The notes under the pieces: model-generated
What the model saw: only the letters and a program-made list of their open reading frames with translations
The model's database searches: none
Told to the model about the DNA's origin: nothing
Part shown: piece after piece, positions 1-10,800 of the stretch
Layout of the letters: the number at the start of each line of letters is the position of its first letter
Position numbering within the stretch: the stretch's first letter is position 1
Made by a program: the position numbers and the translations under genes
NCBI RefSeq assembly: GCF_003576455.2
Contig: NZ_CP032869.1
Location: 1,612,001-1,676,000 of the forward strand
Reading direction: 5' to 3'
Length of the DNA stretch: 64,000 nucleotides
From: Mucilaginibacter celer
GTDB taxonomy: Bacteria > Bacteroidota > Bacteroidia > Sphingobacteriales > Sphingobacteriaceae

Positions 1-1876
1 TTTTAGTTGACGGAGTGCTGCCTTTCGCATCATTTTCATTCAAAGTGATCTGCTTATTTGCCTTTACATCCGTAAGCAGTTGTGAATCTCCGCGCAACCA
101 GGTTACCCTTAAGGAATCAACCTGCTTATCCTTACCCAAACCAAAATGCAGTACCGATGATACCGTTGATTGAAAACTACGGGTAGGCATTTGCTCAAGC
201 AGTTGCTGTTTGCCTTTGCTGTAAATAGTAACCTTAGCACCTATACCCTGCGTATTTCCGCCCGTACCTTTCAGATTGATGGATAAATAGTGATTGCTAT
301 TTTGGGAAGAAGCCTGATTTTCATATATAAAGGCAGGTTGATTAATGTTGTTCACTACCAGGTCAAGGTCGCCGTCGTTATCCAGATCTACATACGCAGC
401 GCCGTTACTGTTTGAGGGCAGCGTGATACCCCATTGCCGGCTTACATTGCTGAACATGGCATTGCCGTTGTTTTTAAACAGGTAGCTTTTAACCTGCGAC
501 GATGGCATCTGGTTTACGATATTGAGCAGATCTTGCCGCATAACCCGGCGATCTTTTAAATTATCGCCCATGAATTTCAGGAAATCCATATTGGTGTAAT
601 CGCGGGTGTAGCCGTTGCTTACAAAAAGGTCTTTCCATCCGTCGTTATCATAATCTGCAAAAAGCGGTGCCCAGCTCCAGTCGGTATTGGATACGCCAGC
701 CAGCTGACCTGCCTCGCTAAAGGTATTATTGCCATTGTTAATCTGCATCATATTGCGCATGTACTGGTAATAAAAGCCCACACGCAGGTTCAGATCAAAA
801 GCTTCATAATTATCAATCCCGAAGAGCAACTTTTGGCGTTTATTATCCTCGGGCAGCATATCCAGGGTATAAATATCCGGCTTGCCATCGTTGTTAATAT
901 CTGTTACGTCGTTCCCCATCGAGTAAAACGAGGTGTGGCCTATCTGTTTTTGCAATTCATCAGTAAAAGCACCTTTGGTATTGTTGATGTATAGCCTATC
1001 GGGTACGCTGTAATCGTTAGATACATAGATATCCGGCCAGCCGTCACCATTAATATCGGCAATGCCTGCCGCCAGGCCGTAGGATAAAGGGTTATTCACG
1101 ATTCCCGCGTTGCTGGTGATATCAACAAAATGATTATTATCATTCCTAAGCAATCGGATGCCCGATTCCGCGTCTCTTTTTGCCTCCATATCCTTAACAA
1201 ACACATCATCAATAATACTGATGCGGGCCGGGTTGTGATTTACAAGCAACAAATCAAGATCGCCATCTCTGTCGTAATCGAAAAAATAAGCCTGGGTGCT
1301 AAATGAGGGGAAATCTAAACCATAGTCGGCTGTTTGATCTTTGAACACCGGGATCCCGTTTGCATCATTCCCCTGGTTAATAAACAACTGATTAATGCGC
1401 TTTTCGGCGCGAACTTTCCCCGAATAGCAGATATACAAATCAAGTTTGCCATCGCCATTCACATCGGCCATACTAACCCCGGTTTTCCAGGGGCCGGGCC
1501 GCCCGGCAACGCCCGCCTCTGCCGTAATATCTTTAAATTGTAGTTTTCCTTGATTCAGGTACAGTTTATTATCGGTCATGTTGCCGGTAAAATATACATC
1601 GGGCAGGCCATCGCCGTTGAGGTCGCCGGTGGCAACGCCGCCGCCGTTGTAAAAATACTCGTACATCAGTACGTTGGTATTGAGGCCTTCGGTTAAGGTA
1701 TTGGCAAAATCGATATGAGTTTGTTCGGGTTGTAACAGCTTAAAAAGTGGTTGGCTGGTATCGCCGGGCTGCTTATCGCCGCATCCGGCAATTATTATGG
1801 AACATAAAAGCCCGGGCAGTAACAATGCCTGTTTTTTGCGCCTTTTAAACGACGGAGAGCTCCGGAATATCTTCAT
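1..1876 (-). CDS. FG-GAP/VCBS repeat lipoprotein with ASPIC/UnbV C-terminal domain (3' part lies outside the window)
   Basis: I translated this frame directly: the start codon is at 1874-1876 and the frame stays open to position 1, so the C-terminus is missing. The product starts with a basic stretch, a hydrophobic segment and a lipobox ending at Cys32, so it is probably an outer-membrane or surface lipoprotein. The body carries many calcium-binding-like FG-GAP/VCBS repeats of the form DxNxDGxxD (GDLNGDGLPD, ADVNGDGKLD, DINGDGWPD, DLDNDGDLD). Near position 300 it enters a segment typical of the ASPIC/UnbV domain (NHYLSINLKG). Such proteins often sit next to SusC/SusD pairs in Bacteroidetes, as here. 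The family is surface-exposed and thought to bind polymers or mediate adhesion, but its role is not established. No clear -7 box was seen upstream. Confidence 0.85.
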   Translation of the reverse strand, partial: MKIFRSSPSFKRRKKQALLLPGLLCSIIIAGCGDKQPGDTSQPLFKLLQPEQTHIDFANTLTEGLNTNVLMYEYFYNGGGVATGDLNGDGLPDVYFTGNMTDNKLYLNQGKLQFKDITAEAGVAGRPGPWKTGVSMADVNGDGKLDLYICYSGKVRAEKRINQLFINQGNDANGIPVFKDQTADYGLDFPSFSTQAYFFDYDRDGDLDLLLVNHNPARISIIDDVFVKDMEAKRDAESGIRLLRNDNNHFVDITSNAGIVNNPLSYGLAAGIADINGDGWPDIYVSNDYSVPDRLYINNTKGAFTDELQKQIGHTSFYSMGNDVTDINNDGKPDIYTLDMLPEDNKRQKLLFGIDNYEAFDLNLRVGFYYQYMRNMMQINNGNNTFSEAGQLAGVSNTDWSWAPLFADYDNDGWKDLFVSNGYTRDYTNMDFLKFMGDNLKDRRVMRQDLLNIVNQMPSSQVKSYLFKNNGNAMFSNVSRQWGITLPSNSNGAAYVDLDNDGDLDLVVNNINQPAFIYENQASSQNSNHYLSINLKGTGGNTQGIGAKVTIYSKGKQQLLEQMPTRSFQSTVSSVLHFGLGKDKQVDSLRVTWLRGDSQLLTDVKANKQITLNENDAKGSTPSTK

Positions 1877-2051
1877 TTTTTGGTTTAATATGGTACGGTT
1901 ATAGGGTTGCCGTAAAATTGGTGTCAATATAACAATTATTCTGTGTATGGTAACAAAGTTGTGATATTTATTGATAAGCTACTTTAAGTTTAGTTCTCTG
2001 GTACAAAATCGTCATTACTCCGTACCTATCGATGGCAGGTTAAAAAAAGCG

Positions 2052-2140
2052 TTGTCACCCTGAGCGACAGCGAAGGATTTTCTACACCCTGCATAGCCGC
2101 CATGTACGGTGTAGAAGATGCTTCGTCCCTCAGCATAACA
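2052..2140. repeat. imperfect inverted-repeat element between two minus-strand genes
   Basis: The left arm contains TGTCACCCTGAGCGACAGCG and ends in CTACACC. The right arm starts with GGTGTAG and contains CTTCGTCCCTCAGCATAACA, so the two halves fold back imperfectly. The CTGAGCG/AGCGAAG words resemble dispersed intergenic palindromes common in Sphingobacteriaceae genomes (from memory, not searched). No ORF is present. Confidence 0.55.
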
Positions 2141-2216
2141 AATGGGCAATTGTTATGCTTCTTTAAAATACCTTGTCTTTCAGTTTCTTGTAATGAGTAG
2201 CTATTTAGCAGTTTTT

Positions 2217-2257
2217 TTTAAAACTAAAAATCACGGCCCCGGATCAAGGGGCCGTGA
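2217..2257 (-). terminator. intrinsic terminator of the susC-susD operon
   Basis: A perfect 10-bp stem (2231-2240 with 2248-2257, TCACGGCCCC/GGGGCCGTGA) with a 7-nt loop lies just after the susD stop when read on the minus strand. It is followed there by TTTTTAGTTTT. The gap 1877-2283 otherwise holds only the 2052-2140 repeat and the presumed leader of the FG-GAP gene. Confidence 0.85.
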
Positions 2258-2283
2258 AACCAATTAATAAACCGGATCATGAA

Positions 2284-3963
2284 TTAATTATAGCCCGGGT
2301 TTTGTGTGAGTTTAGGATTTTGGTTGATAATCCGTAATGGTAGCGGCAACCAGTTCATATGCTCAGAAAATGTATTTTTAAATATTGGTACAGGCGTGTA
2401 GGTTAGTTTGCCTGTGCCGTCGGCTGTTATCTTCATACCATATTCCTGCTCCTGTAATACGGCGGGACCCTTGGTGGTGATATCCCAGCGCCTGATGTCG
2501 TACCAGCGTTTATCTTCAAATACAAACTCAATACGGCGTTCGCGCCTGATAACATCGCGCATCTGGCCCTGGGTTAAACCTGCCGGAAGTGCCGGTAATG
2601 CAGAACCAGCACGCTGCCTAACCTGGTTTACAGCCGAATAAACTGAAGCATCCGGGCCAACGGCCTCGTTTTGCGCCTCGGCATAACTTAGCAATACCTC
2701 GGCATACCTGAAAATGATATAGTTTGATATGCCTTGCGTAGTATTTAAACTTGTTTGCCCTCGAATAGATTCATCAAGCGTTTTTTTGCCGTTATAACCG
2801 GTGTTGGTAATATCACTTGCCGAGCCAAGGTCGATCTCGTTATTCCCTCCGATACGCGATTTAAAGATGTCGCCCTGCCAGGTTGAACCGTCGTAAACAA
2901 TAGATTGGTAAAACCTCGGCTCGCGGTGTACATAGGGATTTTGTGGATCATAACCAGATGCAGGGTCAGTAATCGGCTTACCATTATCCATTTCATAATC
3001 ATCTATAAGGTTTTGCGTAGGGGCAAGGTTACCCCAGGCCTGCTGACCACCGTTTACAATAACCGGCCCTAAAATACCCTCACGTTTGTGCCCCCTGTTA
3101 GGTGCCGCATAACCGCGGGCAAAAATGGTTTCCTTATTCCAATTATTTGATGACAGGAACTGGCTTGCGTAACCGGCAAAAATGATGTACTGACCAAGGT
3201 TGATGACCTGCTGATTGGTAGCAGCGGCCTTTGTCCATTTGGCAGCATCATTGGTAGTGTTACTAAGCGGGCTGGCCGCAAACAATTCAATCCAACCTTT
3301 TAAGGTTAAAGCCGCACCTTTGGTAGCCCGGCCATTATCTGATGTTAGCGGCAAAGCAGCGGCTGCGGCATCGCAATCGGCCTCGATAAAGGCTACCGTT
3401 TGGTCGGCAGTACTACGGGCAACAAATATGTCATCGCCGGTTCGGTTATCAAGCGGCTTTGAAATAAGCGGCACGCCGCCGTAGTTAGTGTATAGCAATG
3501 AATAGTAATACGCCCGCATAAAAGTAGCTTCGCCTACACGTTTGGTATACCAGGCATCGCTAAATTTAGCCTTGTTAGCCGCTACATTTTGCAGAAATAT
3601 GTTACACTTACGGATGTTGGCATAAACCGTTTCCCATTTCCATGAACCTGCCGGACCGTCGATGGCATTTGAAGGGTTAAGCGAGTTGGCCCGGATTACC
3701 GACTGACCGGTTTCCCATGATGCGCCGCAGGCACTATTATCAGTGTATTGATCAGAATTTTGGGTTTCGTTGTTGATATCGGGCAGATTGGCGTAGATAT
3801 CGTTCAGCACCAGATCGGCATTGGCTTCTGACGAAAAAGCGGCCGCATCTGTTAAAAAACCTTTAGGCGGTACATCTAAGGCGTCTTTTTTACAGGCGCT
3901 TACACTTGCTACAAGCAAAGCGAGAAAAAATACTTGTCCTTTTTTTAAATATGTTGATCTCAT
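2284..3963 (-). CDS. SusD/RagB family nutrient-binding outer-membrane lipoprotein
   Basis: The 559-residue product starts with a signal peptide and lipobox ending at Cys24 (VSACKKD), as expected for a surface lipoprotein that caps a SusC barrel. Family hallmarks are the N-terminal segment with TDAAAF and LNDIYANLP, the helical TPR-like core with YYYSLLYTNYGGVPL, and the C-terminal block RRERRIEFVFEDKRWYDIRRW that is diagnostic for SusD/RagB. Length fits the family (about 500-600). It starts 11 nt after the SusC stop on the same strand, so the two are co-transcribed. SusD proteins bind the ligand, usually a glycan and sometimes a peptide, and deliver it to the TonB-dependent channel. The ligand cannot be read from sequence, and no glycoside hydrolase is nearby. 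Confidence 0.95.
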   Translation of the reverse strand: MRSTYLKKGQVFFLALLVASVSACKKDALDVPPKGFLTDAAAFSSEANADLVLNDIYANLPDINNETQNSDQYTDNSACGASWETGQSVIRANSLNPSNAIDGPAGSWKWETVYANIRKCNIFLQNVAANKAKFSDAWYTKRVGEATFMRAYYYSLLYTNYGGVPLISKPLDNRTGDDIFVARSTADQTVAFIEADCDAAAAALPLTSDNGRATKGAALTLKGWIELFAASPLSNTTNDAAKWTKAAATNQQVINLGQYIIFAGYASQFLSSNNWNKETIFARGYAAPNRGHKREGILGPVIVNGGQQAWGNLAPTQNLIDDYEMDNGKPITDPASGYDPQNPYVHREPRFYQSIVYDGSTWQGDIFKSRIGGNNEIDLGSASDITNTGYNGKKTLDESIRGQTSLNTTQGISNYIIFRYAEVLLSYAEAQNEAVGPDASVYSAVNQVRQRAGSALPALPAGLTQGQMRDVIRRERRIEFVFEDKRWYDIRRWDITTKGPAVLQEQEYGMKITADGTGKLTYTPVPIFKNTFSEHMNWLPLPLRIINQNPKLTQNPGYN

Positions 3964-3974
3964 CTTGTTATAGT

Positions 3975-6900
3975 TTAAAATGTTGCATTAACTCCTATTG
4001 AAAGCACGCGTTGCTGGAAATAATTCTGGTTGTTTCCACTGTTTTCCGGGTCGATAGTTTCTTTTATTGATGGTGTCCAGGTAAATACGTTCTGGCCGGC
4101 GGCGTACACCCTTAATGAACGCACGGCTTTGCCCAGCAATTTGTTTGAAAACGTATAGCCCAATTCAAAGCTCCTGAGGCGCAGGTACGAGTTGTTCCTG
4201 ATCCACCAGCTTGATGATTGCGTGTTGTTTGATTTTGGCGTGCCATACAAGCGCGGATACAGTGCATTGGTATTTGACGGTGTCCAATGGTCTTTAAACG
4301 TAAGCTCGGTTGCAGAACCCGATGCCTGGAAAGGCCATACAAAATAGTTATTCAGCTGAATGTTGCTGTTTCCCGATCCCTGTATTAAAATATCAACGTC
4401 AAAGTTTTTGTAGGTTAAACGCGGTTCCAAACCATAAATAATCTCCGGGGTGCCGGGATGGCCGATAACCGTTTGATCGTTTCCGTTTATCTTGCCATCG
4501 CCGTTCAAATCGGCATATTTTAAATCGCCGGGGCGCACATCGCCAAACTGCGGAACCGGAACACCTGCTTTCAGCGTTTTACCATCCGATTCAAAATCGG
4601 CAGGAGTAAAGTAACCTAAAGCTTTCAAACCAAATTGTGTACCGTTTGGCCTGCCTGTACGGCGGGTGTTAGGGTTTGCATAAGTTCCGGCATCTTCAAA
4701 TACTTTAACCAGTTTGTTGCGCGCAAAAGTAAAGGTGCCTTTAATATCCAGGCGAAGATCCTTACTAAAGCTTTTCGAGCTGGTGATGGTTACGTCAATA
4801 CCGTGGTTTTGCATGTTGGCGCCATTCACCAAACCTAAACCAATGCCATATTCGGGCGGCAGTGAGGCAGCGATCTGGGCCAGCAGGTTCGAGCGTTTTT
4901 CTGTAAAATAATCAATCTCAAAGCCCAATGCGCCATTCCATAAAGTGGCCTCTAAGCCCATATCAATTTTGGTAGCTTTTTCCCAGGTTATATCGGGGTT
5001 GCCCTGTAAGCCTTCATAAACACCTTGAGTTGTAGTGTTATTCAATACTGCCGAACTACCTGAAATACGGTAAGGGCTTAGATATTGATAGGTAAGGATA
5101 TTGCCGCCGCTTGCCGGATAGGCTCCGGATTGTCCCCATGATCCCCTGAGTTTCAGGTTATCTATCCAATCAAAATTGTTTTTGATGAACTTTTCTTCAG
5201 AGATGCGCCATCCCGCGGAAAACGCCGGGAAGAAGCCCCACCTGTGGCCCGGCGCGAAAAGGTAGCTGCCATCATACCTGCCGGTTGCCTCTAACAGGTA
5301 TTTTTTATCATAAGCATAACCTAAACGGTAAACATAGCCTATTTGCTTTTGCCCGTCCGAGTGGCCGGAGTTTGTAGCATCGGAAGGAGCCGGTCCGCCA
5401 AAATCGAGCTCGTCAATATCAAGATTGTAGTTTATTTTTTTTGCCGAAAACGTTTTGTACTTCACAGTGCGGTTTTCAACTACCAGCAAACCGGTAATGT
5501 CACTTTTACCAAATGATCCTGCGTAGTTCAGCAAACCCTGCGCGGTTATTGAATGCGTTTGGTTATAGGTTTCAGAAAAAGTAGGGTATTGGCTGCCCTG
5601 TATGCTTTGTACAAAGGTGTAGGGCTTTTTAGTTTTATCGGCTACGCTGTAAAACGGAATAGGCGTGCGGTACGACCGCTGAAACGAGGTTTGCGTGTTA
5701 AACAACGGCTCGGGTCCGTTATCATAACTGATAATACCTTTGATACTTAAACCTTTGATGGGCAGCTTTTGATCGATAGATAATTGCGACAATAAGGCCG
5801 AATTTTCGTTGATATCATAACCACTATGATAGATTTCGCCAACCAGCGATTGGCCGATGTAGCCTCCCCATAAACCGTTGGTAAAATACACCGGGGTGTA
5901 GGGCGCTGTGCGTTGCGCCTGGTCTAAAATGCTGCCTGCTCCGGTGCCCGGGTAATGCCCATCCTCTACATAACTATTTACCGAAAAGTTTACCGTAGTG
6001 CTTTTGGTGGCATTAGCCGTTAGGTTTAATGATCCGTTGTATTTATTAAGATAGGTTGTGCTCCACATACCATCCTGGTGGGTATAACCAACCGAAGCAA
6101 AATACCTGATATCGTCGCTGCCTCCCGATAAGGTGATGTTATGGGCAGTGATCAACCGGTTTTTCAGGATAATTTCGTGCAGCGGGTCGCTATCACCATG
6201 TACATCCAGGTCTGAGTGATCTTTGTATTTCTGCAGGTCGTCATCCGTAGCGAAGGGATTGTATTGCGTGCCCGCATCAGCCGCGTCGTTAGCGTTGGCC
6301 TCGTTACGCATCAGCGCGTATTGGTACGAGTTGGTGTATTGCGGTATAAAAGTTGGGTTTTGGAAACCTACATAACCGTTATATGTTAAAGACGCCTTGC
6401 CCGAACGGCCTTGCTTGGTGGTAACCAAAATTACACCGTTGGCACCGGCCACACCATAAGGTGCAACAGCCGCAGCGTCTTTCAGTACCGTAAAGCTGGC
6501 AATGGTATTAGGATCCAACCTGCTAAAATCGCGCGGAACACCATCAACAATTAACAGCGCTGCCGAACGATTGAACGACCCTTGTCCGCGTACCTGGATA
6601 TTGGATGCATCAAAGCCCGGTTCGCCGCTACCCTGTGTAACAATTAAGCCCGAAGCGCGGCCAACTAAACTGTTGGTTAGGTTTACCACTGGTTTTTGAG
6701 CAATTTCGGCAGTGTTGATGGTGGCAACAGCCGCGGTAGATGAGGTTTTCTTTTGCGATCCGTAGCCGATAACCACAACCTCGTTAAGGTTTTTAGCCGC
6801 TGGTTGCAATCGTACAGTTAAGGTGCCCTGGTTGCTAACGGGTACTTCAAGCGTATCGTAACCGAGGTAGGTAAACACCAATATGGCATTATCGGCTGCC

Positions 6901-7184
6901 TGTATCGAGAAATTACCGTTTACATCGGTCACGGTGCCGCCCGCACCACCTTTTATCCGTACAGAAACACCGGGGATGGTTTGCCCGGTAACTCGGTCAA
7001 TAACCCGCCCTTTTATAGTTTCGGCATTGAGTTTAGCGTTTACAGCCGCGTTCCCGGTGGTGGCGGAAACATTTTTTAGCGGCGCTGCAAAACTAAAATC
7101 TGAAACAAACAAAAGGACTATACCGCCCAGGTAAACCCCGGACTTTTTAACGTTAACATACTTTTTGAGTAAAGTCTTTTTCAT
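3975..7184 (-). CDS. SusC/RagA family TonB-linked outer-membrane transporter
   Basis: The 1069-residue protein has an N-terminal signal sequence (about 1-33) and a carboxypeptidase-regulatory-like beta-sandwich at about 57-128 (IKGRVID, GVSVRIKG, YLGYDTLEV). The SusC signature LNEVVVIGYGSQKK follows at about 133-146, then the plug domain (about 145-265, including VLKDAAAVAPYGVAGANGVI), then a long beta-barrel ending in an aromatic residue (SIGVNATF). It imports ligand bound by the SusD partner, energised by TonB-ExbBD. It is transcribed away from the hybrid kinase at 7879, the usual layout in which that kinase senses the substrate and activates the pair. I saw no TAnnTTTG box upstream. There is no anti-sigma (FecR) or ECF gene next to it, so HTCS control is the likelier route. 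Confidence 0.95.
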   Translation of the reverse strand: MKKTLLKKYVNVKKSGVYLGGIVLLFVSDFSFAAPLKNVSATTGNAAVNAKLNAETIKGRVIDRVTGQTIPGVSVRIKGGAGGTVTDVNGNFSIQAADNAILVFTYLGYDTLEVPVSNQGTLTVRLQPAAKNLNEVVVIGYGSQKKTSSTAAVATINTAEIAQKPVVNLTNSLVGRASGLIVTQGSGEPGFDASNIQVRGQGSFNRSAALLIVDGVPRDFSRLDPNTIASFTVLKDAAAVAPYGVAGANGVILVTTKQGRSGKASLTYNGYVGFQNPTFIPQYTNSYQYALMRNEANANDAADAGTQYNPFATDDDLQKYKDHSDLDVHGDSDPLHEIILKNRLITAHNITLSGGSDDIRYFASVGYTHQDGMWSTTYLNKYNGSLNLTANATKSTTVNFSVNSYVEDGHYPGTGAGSILDQAQRTAPYTPVYFTNGLWGGYIGQSLVGEIYHSGYDINENSALLSQLSIDQKLPIKGLSIKGIISYDNGPEPLFNTQTSFQRSYRTPIPFYSVADKTKKPYTFVQSIQGSQYPTFSETYNQTHSITAQGLLNYAGSFGKSDITGLLVVENRTVKYKTFSAKKINYNLDIDELDFGGPAPSDATNSGHSDGQKQIGYVYRLGYAYDKKYLLEATGRYDGSYLFAPGHRWGFFPAFSAGWRISEEKFIKNNFDWIDNLKLRGSWGQSGAYPASGGNILTYQYLSPYRISGSSAVLNNTTTQGVYEGLQGNPDITWEKATKIDMGLEATLWNGALGFEIDYFTEKRSNLLAQIAASLPPEYGIGLGLVNGANMQNHGIDVTITSSKSFSKDLRLDIKGTFTFARNKLVKVFEDAGTYANPNTRRTGRPNGTQFGLKALGYFTPADFESDGKTLKAGVPVPQFGDVRPGDLKYADLNGDGKINGNDQTVIGHPGTPEIIYGLEPRLTYKNFDVDILIQGSGNSNIQLNNYFVWPFQASGSATELTFKDHWTPSNTNALYPRLYGTPKSNNTQSSSWWIRNNSYLRLRSFELGYTFSNKLLGKAVRSLRVYAAGQNVFTWTPSIKETIDPENSGNNQNYFQQRVLSIGVNATF

Positions 7185-7878
7185 AATTAAGGTTTAATTA
7201 CACATAGTTGAGAGGTTGCTTTAAATTGGTTGATTGTTGGTGTCTGGTTTTTACTTTCATTGGTTTTTAGGTTATTGAATGGTTTAATTGTTGGTTATCG
7301 GCTGATTTATATCGTTGGTTTAAATCGGTGCTATCAAAATCATACAGTCGCCGGCAAAGGCGTGTATCAGTTGTATTGATTTGAATAGGCGCTTGTTATG
7401 TTAATTGGCAGGAACAAATAACCTGTTTAATTGAGGCGGGAGATTGCCAAAACATACATATTTATTGACCAAAAGTGCATTTGTGAAGAAGAGGAGCGGT
7501 TTTGGGTGAAACCCCAATAACATAAGGCAGGCTGTAAATTATATGTTTAGTTTTTTTGAAGTAATGTCGAATGCACGCCGAAAAAAAAACTGTCTATGCC
7601 CAAAATTCCCAAAAATCACGGTTCAGACATCAGCGAAATCAACGTAATCAAAAAAAATCAACGGTTCAGAATATTGATGTTGCCCGCTACTCCGCTCTCA
7701 TATTGCCCAATCGTACATTTTTTTTAACATACTGTACTTTTTAAAACAGCAATGTTAAATTATCCGGTATATAAAATTCATTTTTGTTTATGGTACGGCT
7801 TAAGCCTGAAATCGTTTTTAATAAACACATACTACACCGTATCATCAACCAATTATCAAAACAGACTACCGGTATCAA
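7185..7878. other. 694-bp divergent regulatory gap between susC and the hybrid kinase gene
   Basis: No convincing ORF lies here. The first 150 bp are rich in GGTTGATTG/TTGGTTTAA words on the plus strand, which may include operator half-sites for the adjacent regulator. A stand-alone copy of the repeat found again at 45996 occupies 7630-7665. The last 120 bp are very A+T rich and presumably hold the kinase promoter, but no full consensus box was found. Confidence 0.5.
7630..7665. repeat. dispersed 36-bp repeat, copy 1
   Basis: The words TCAGCGAAATCAACGTAATC, then A-rich, then AATCAACGGT occur here and again at 45996-46030, differing by one A in the homopolymer. It is followed by TTCAGA, and GTTCAGAC lies just before it. 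That word also ends the inverted-repeat element at 47839-47931. Confidence 0.7.
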
Positions 7879-10800
7879 ATGAGCATCAAAAACCTTTTAG
7901 GGTTAAATAAATACGCTTTTATTAAAGTGTTATGCACTTGTGTTTTTATAAGTTGCATGGTTGCAACCACCGCTCATTCGCAGCCTTTTCCGTATAAATT
8001 CAATTACCTTACCGTTGATGAAGGTCTGTCGCATACCGATGCCAATTATATTGTGCAGGATAAACAGGGTTATATCTGGGTAGCTACTTTTTTTGGGTTG
8101 GACAGGTATGATGGCTATTCGGTTAAGAAGTTTTATAATAGTAATACGCCGCTTAACAATGCTTTTAAAAACCGGCTGATCTGCCTTTATCCTGATAACG
8201 ACGGTAATATATGGCTTGGTACCGAAGGCGGTTTGCAATGCTTTAACGCCAGGCTTGAAAAATATACCGATTTTATTGAAACGGGTGGAGCAAAAACCAG
8301 CTTCCAAAAAATCATTAAACCAGCCGGAGATCTGATCTACGTTTATACAGGCAGCCAGCTAAAAATATTCAGGGTGAAAGGCAACACCATTGAGATTCAA
8401 AAAACAGAGACACAGGCAAATTTTCATGTAAATGATTTTGCCGCCGATAAAAACGGAACGCTGTACTTATCGGGCAACAAAGGCCTCCTGCGGCTCGATA
8501 ATAACAATAGGTTGCATTATGTAGTTATTAACAGCTTCCCAGGCCAGGAGCTTGCGCACTTGTTTTTCGACAGGTGGGATAACCTGATGGTATCTGCCAA
8601 AAACACATTGTGGCTGTTAAATAAAACAGGGAGTTCCTTTTCGGCAAGGGGGCAATTTGTTTGCAAAGGTTATCCGGAGATCCGCGGAATGGCGCGTAGC
8701 AGCCATGGCGATTATTGGATAAGCACGCCCGGTGCGGTGTTACGATTGGATAACAAGCTCAATTTTATCCAGGCGGTAAGCGATAAAAGTTCGCCTCAAG
8801 GTTTAAATTCAAATTCATTGAGTAAAATTTTTATTGATCGTACGGATTGCCTCTGGATTTGTACGTTTGGTGGCGGTGTTAACTATTGCGATTTAAACGA
8901 GAAATTGTTTTACACGCTTCAGCATAACCCCGAAATCCCAAATTCACTTGCAGGTAATCACATCCGCTCGGTTATGGTTCATGGCGATGATATTTGGATA
9001 GGCACTACAGCCAACGGGTTAAACAGATATAATTTAAAAACGCAAAAATTTAGCTACTATAACGCCTACAATTCGCCGGTAAAATTAAAAAGCGATGCGG
9101 TTACCGCCTTATTGTTTGATAATGATCGTAACCTGTGGATAGGCAGCTCATCGGGGATTGATATTTTGAAACCGGAAGGAACCCTGTGGAAACCCGCAGG
9201 TTCCGAACTTTTCCCTACCCATGTAATTGATTGCTTTGCTAAGGATTACTACGGCAATATATGGTTTGGCAACCACCAGGATAATTTGGGGGTAATATGG
9301 AAAGATGCACAAAACCGCTACCGCATAAAGTACTATGGTGAAGGCTATTTTATTTATGCCGACAAAAACCGCCCCCAATTGCTGGTTTCCAGTATCCACG
9401 GCTTAAAACGGATGATTATTGATAAGGAAGGCACTGTTTTAAAAAGCTTTTCCTATAACGCGTCGGCATCAAAACCAAACTCGCTGAGTTCGGATTACAC
9501 TTACCCGATAGATAAGCAAAATGACAGCACCTACTGGATAGGCACCATCGGCGGGGGGCTTAATAAACTGGTGCTGCGCGAAAAAAACGACACTTATGCT
9601 ATTACTACCTACGCTGGTAGCTACGGTATATTTAATGATGTGGAAAGCCTGGAGGTGGATGATGCCGGCAATATATGGATGGGCGGTAACGGTTTGGAGT
9701 GTTTTAACCCGGTTACCGGCAAACTGATCCGTTATGATAAAAATGATGGCTTGCAGGGCAACAGCTTTAAAGTAGGCGCATCGTACAAAGCAGATGATGG
9801 TCGTTTATATTTTGGCGGAATAAAAGGCCTCAACTATTTTTATCCCAGCCAAATCAAGCCTAACGGGATACCCGCACAACCTGTTTTTACCGATATCCTG
9901 ATCAATAACCAGCGACCGGCTTATGGAGATGTTGATTCATCAAAAAACGCTATTCCGCGGGTTATTGATTATTGTGATAAACTTAATCTTAATTACCTGC
10001 AAAATAACTTTGTAATCTCCTTTTCGTCCATGCATTTTGCCAATCCTTTAAAATGCAGGTTTCGTTATAAACTTGAGGGTTTTGATAAGGATTGGAAATA
10101 TACCAATGGCAAAAACCCCGCAGCAGCTTACAGTAACCTTGATTATGCTGCTTATAAATTTGTTGTAGAGGCTACCAATAATGATGGGACATGGAGCAAA
10201 ACCAAAGCCGAAATAATGGTTACGGTAACCCCGCCGTGGTGGAAATCGGGCTTTGCCAAAGTTGTTTACGCTATCCTGTTTTTATCGGGATTGGCGGGCA
10301 TTTACATTTACCAGGCGCGTTGGTACCGCCTGAAACGCGAAATGGAAGTGCGGGCTATCAACGAAAACAAACGCGAAGAAATGCATCAGCAACGCGAAGA
10401 ACTTTACCAGCAGCAGCTGATGTTTTTCACCAATGTATCGCACGAGTTCAGGACACCGTTAACGCTGATCTTAGGGCCGCTCGAAAGCCTCATCGGCCAA
10501 AATAAAAATCCGGCGCTCGATTATTCGTACCAACTGATGTACCGGAATGCCAAACGGCTAATGAACCTCATCAGCGAGCTGATGAACTTTAAAAAAGTGG
10601 CCGATAGCATTATAAGGTTGCAGGTTCAGCCGTTAATGATCAGCCAGTTTTGTAAAGACCTTACCTGGGAGTTCCAGAACCTGGCGGTTAATAAAAGCAT
10701 CAGTTTTGAGGTTAATCAAGCAGAGAGCCTGGCTGCCGATACAGCACCTTTTGATGTACAGGTATTGGAGAAAATTTTGTTTAACCTGCTCAATAATTCG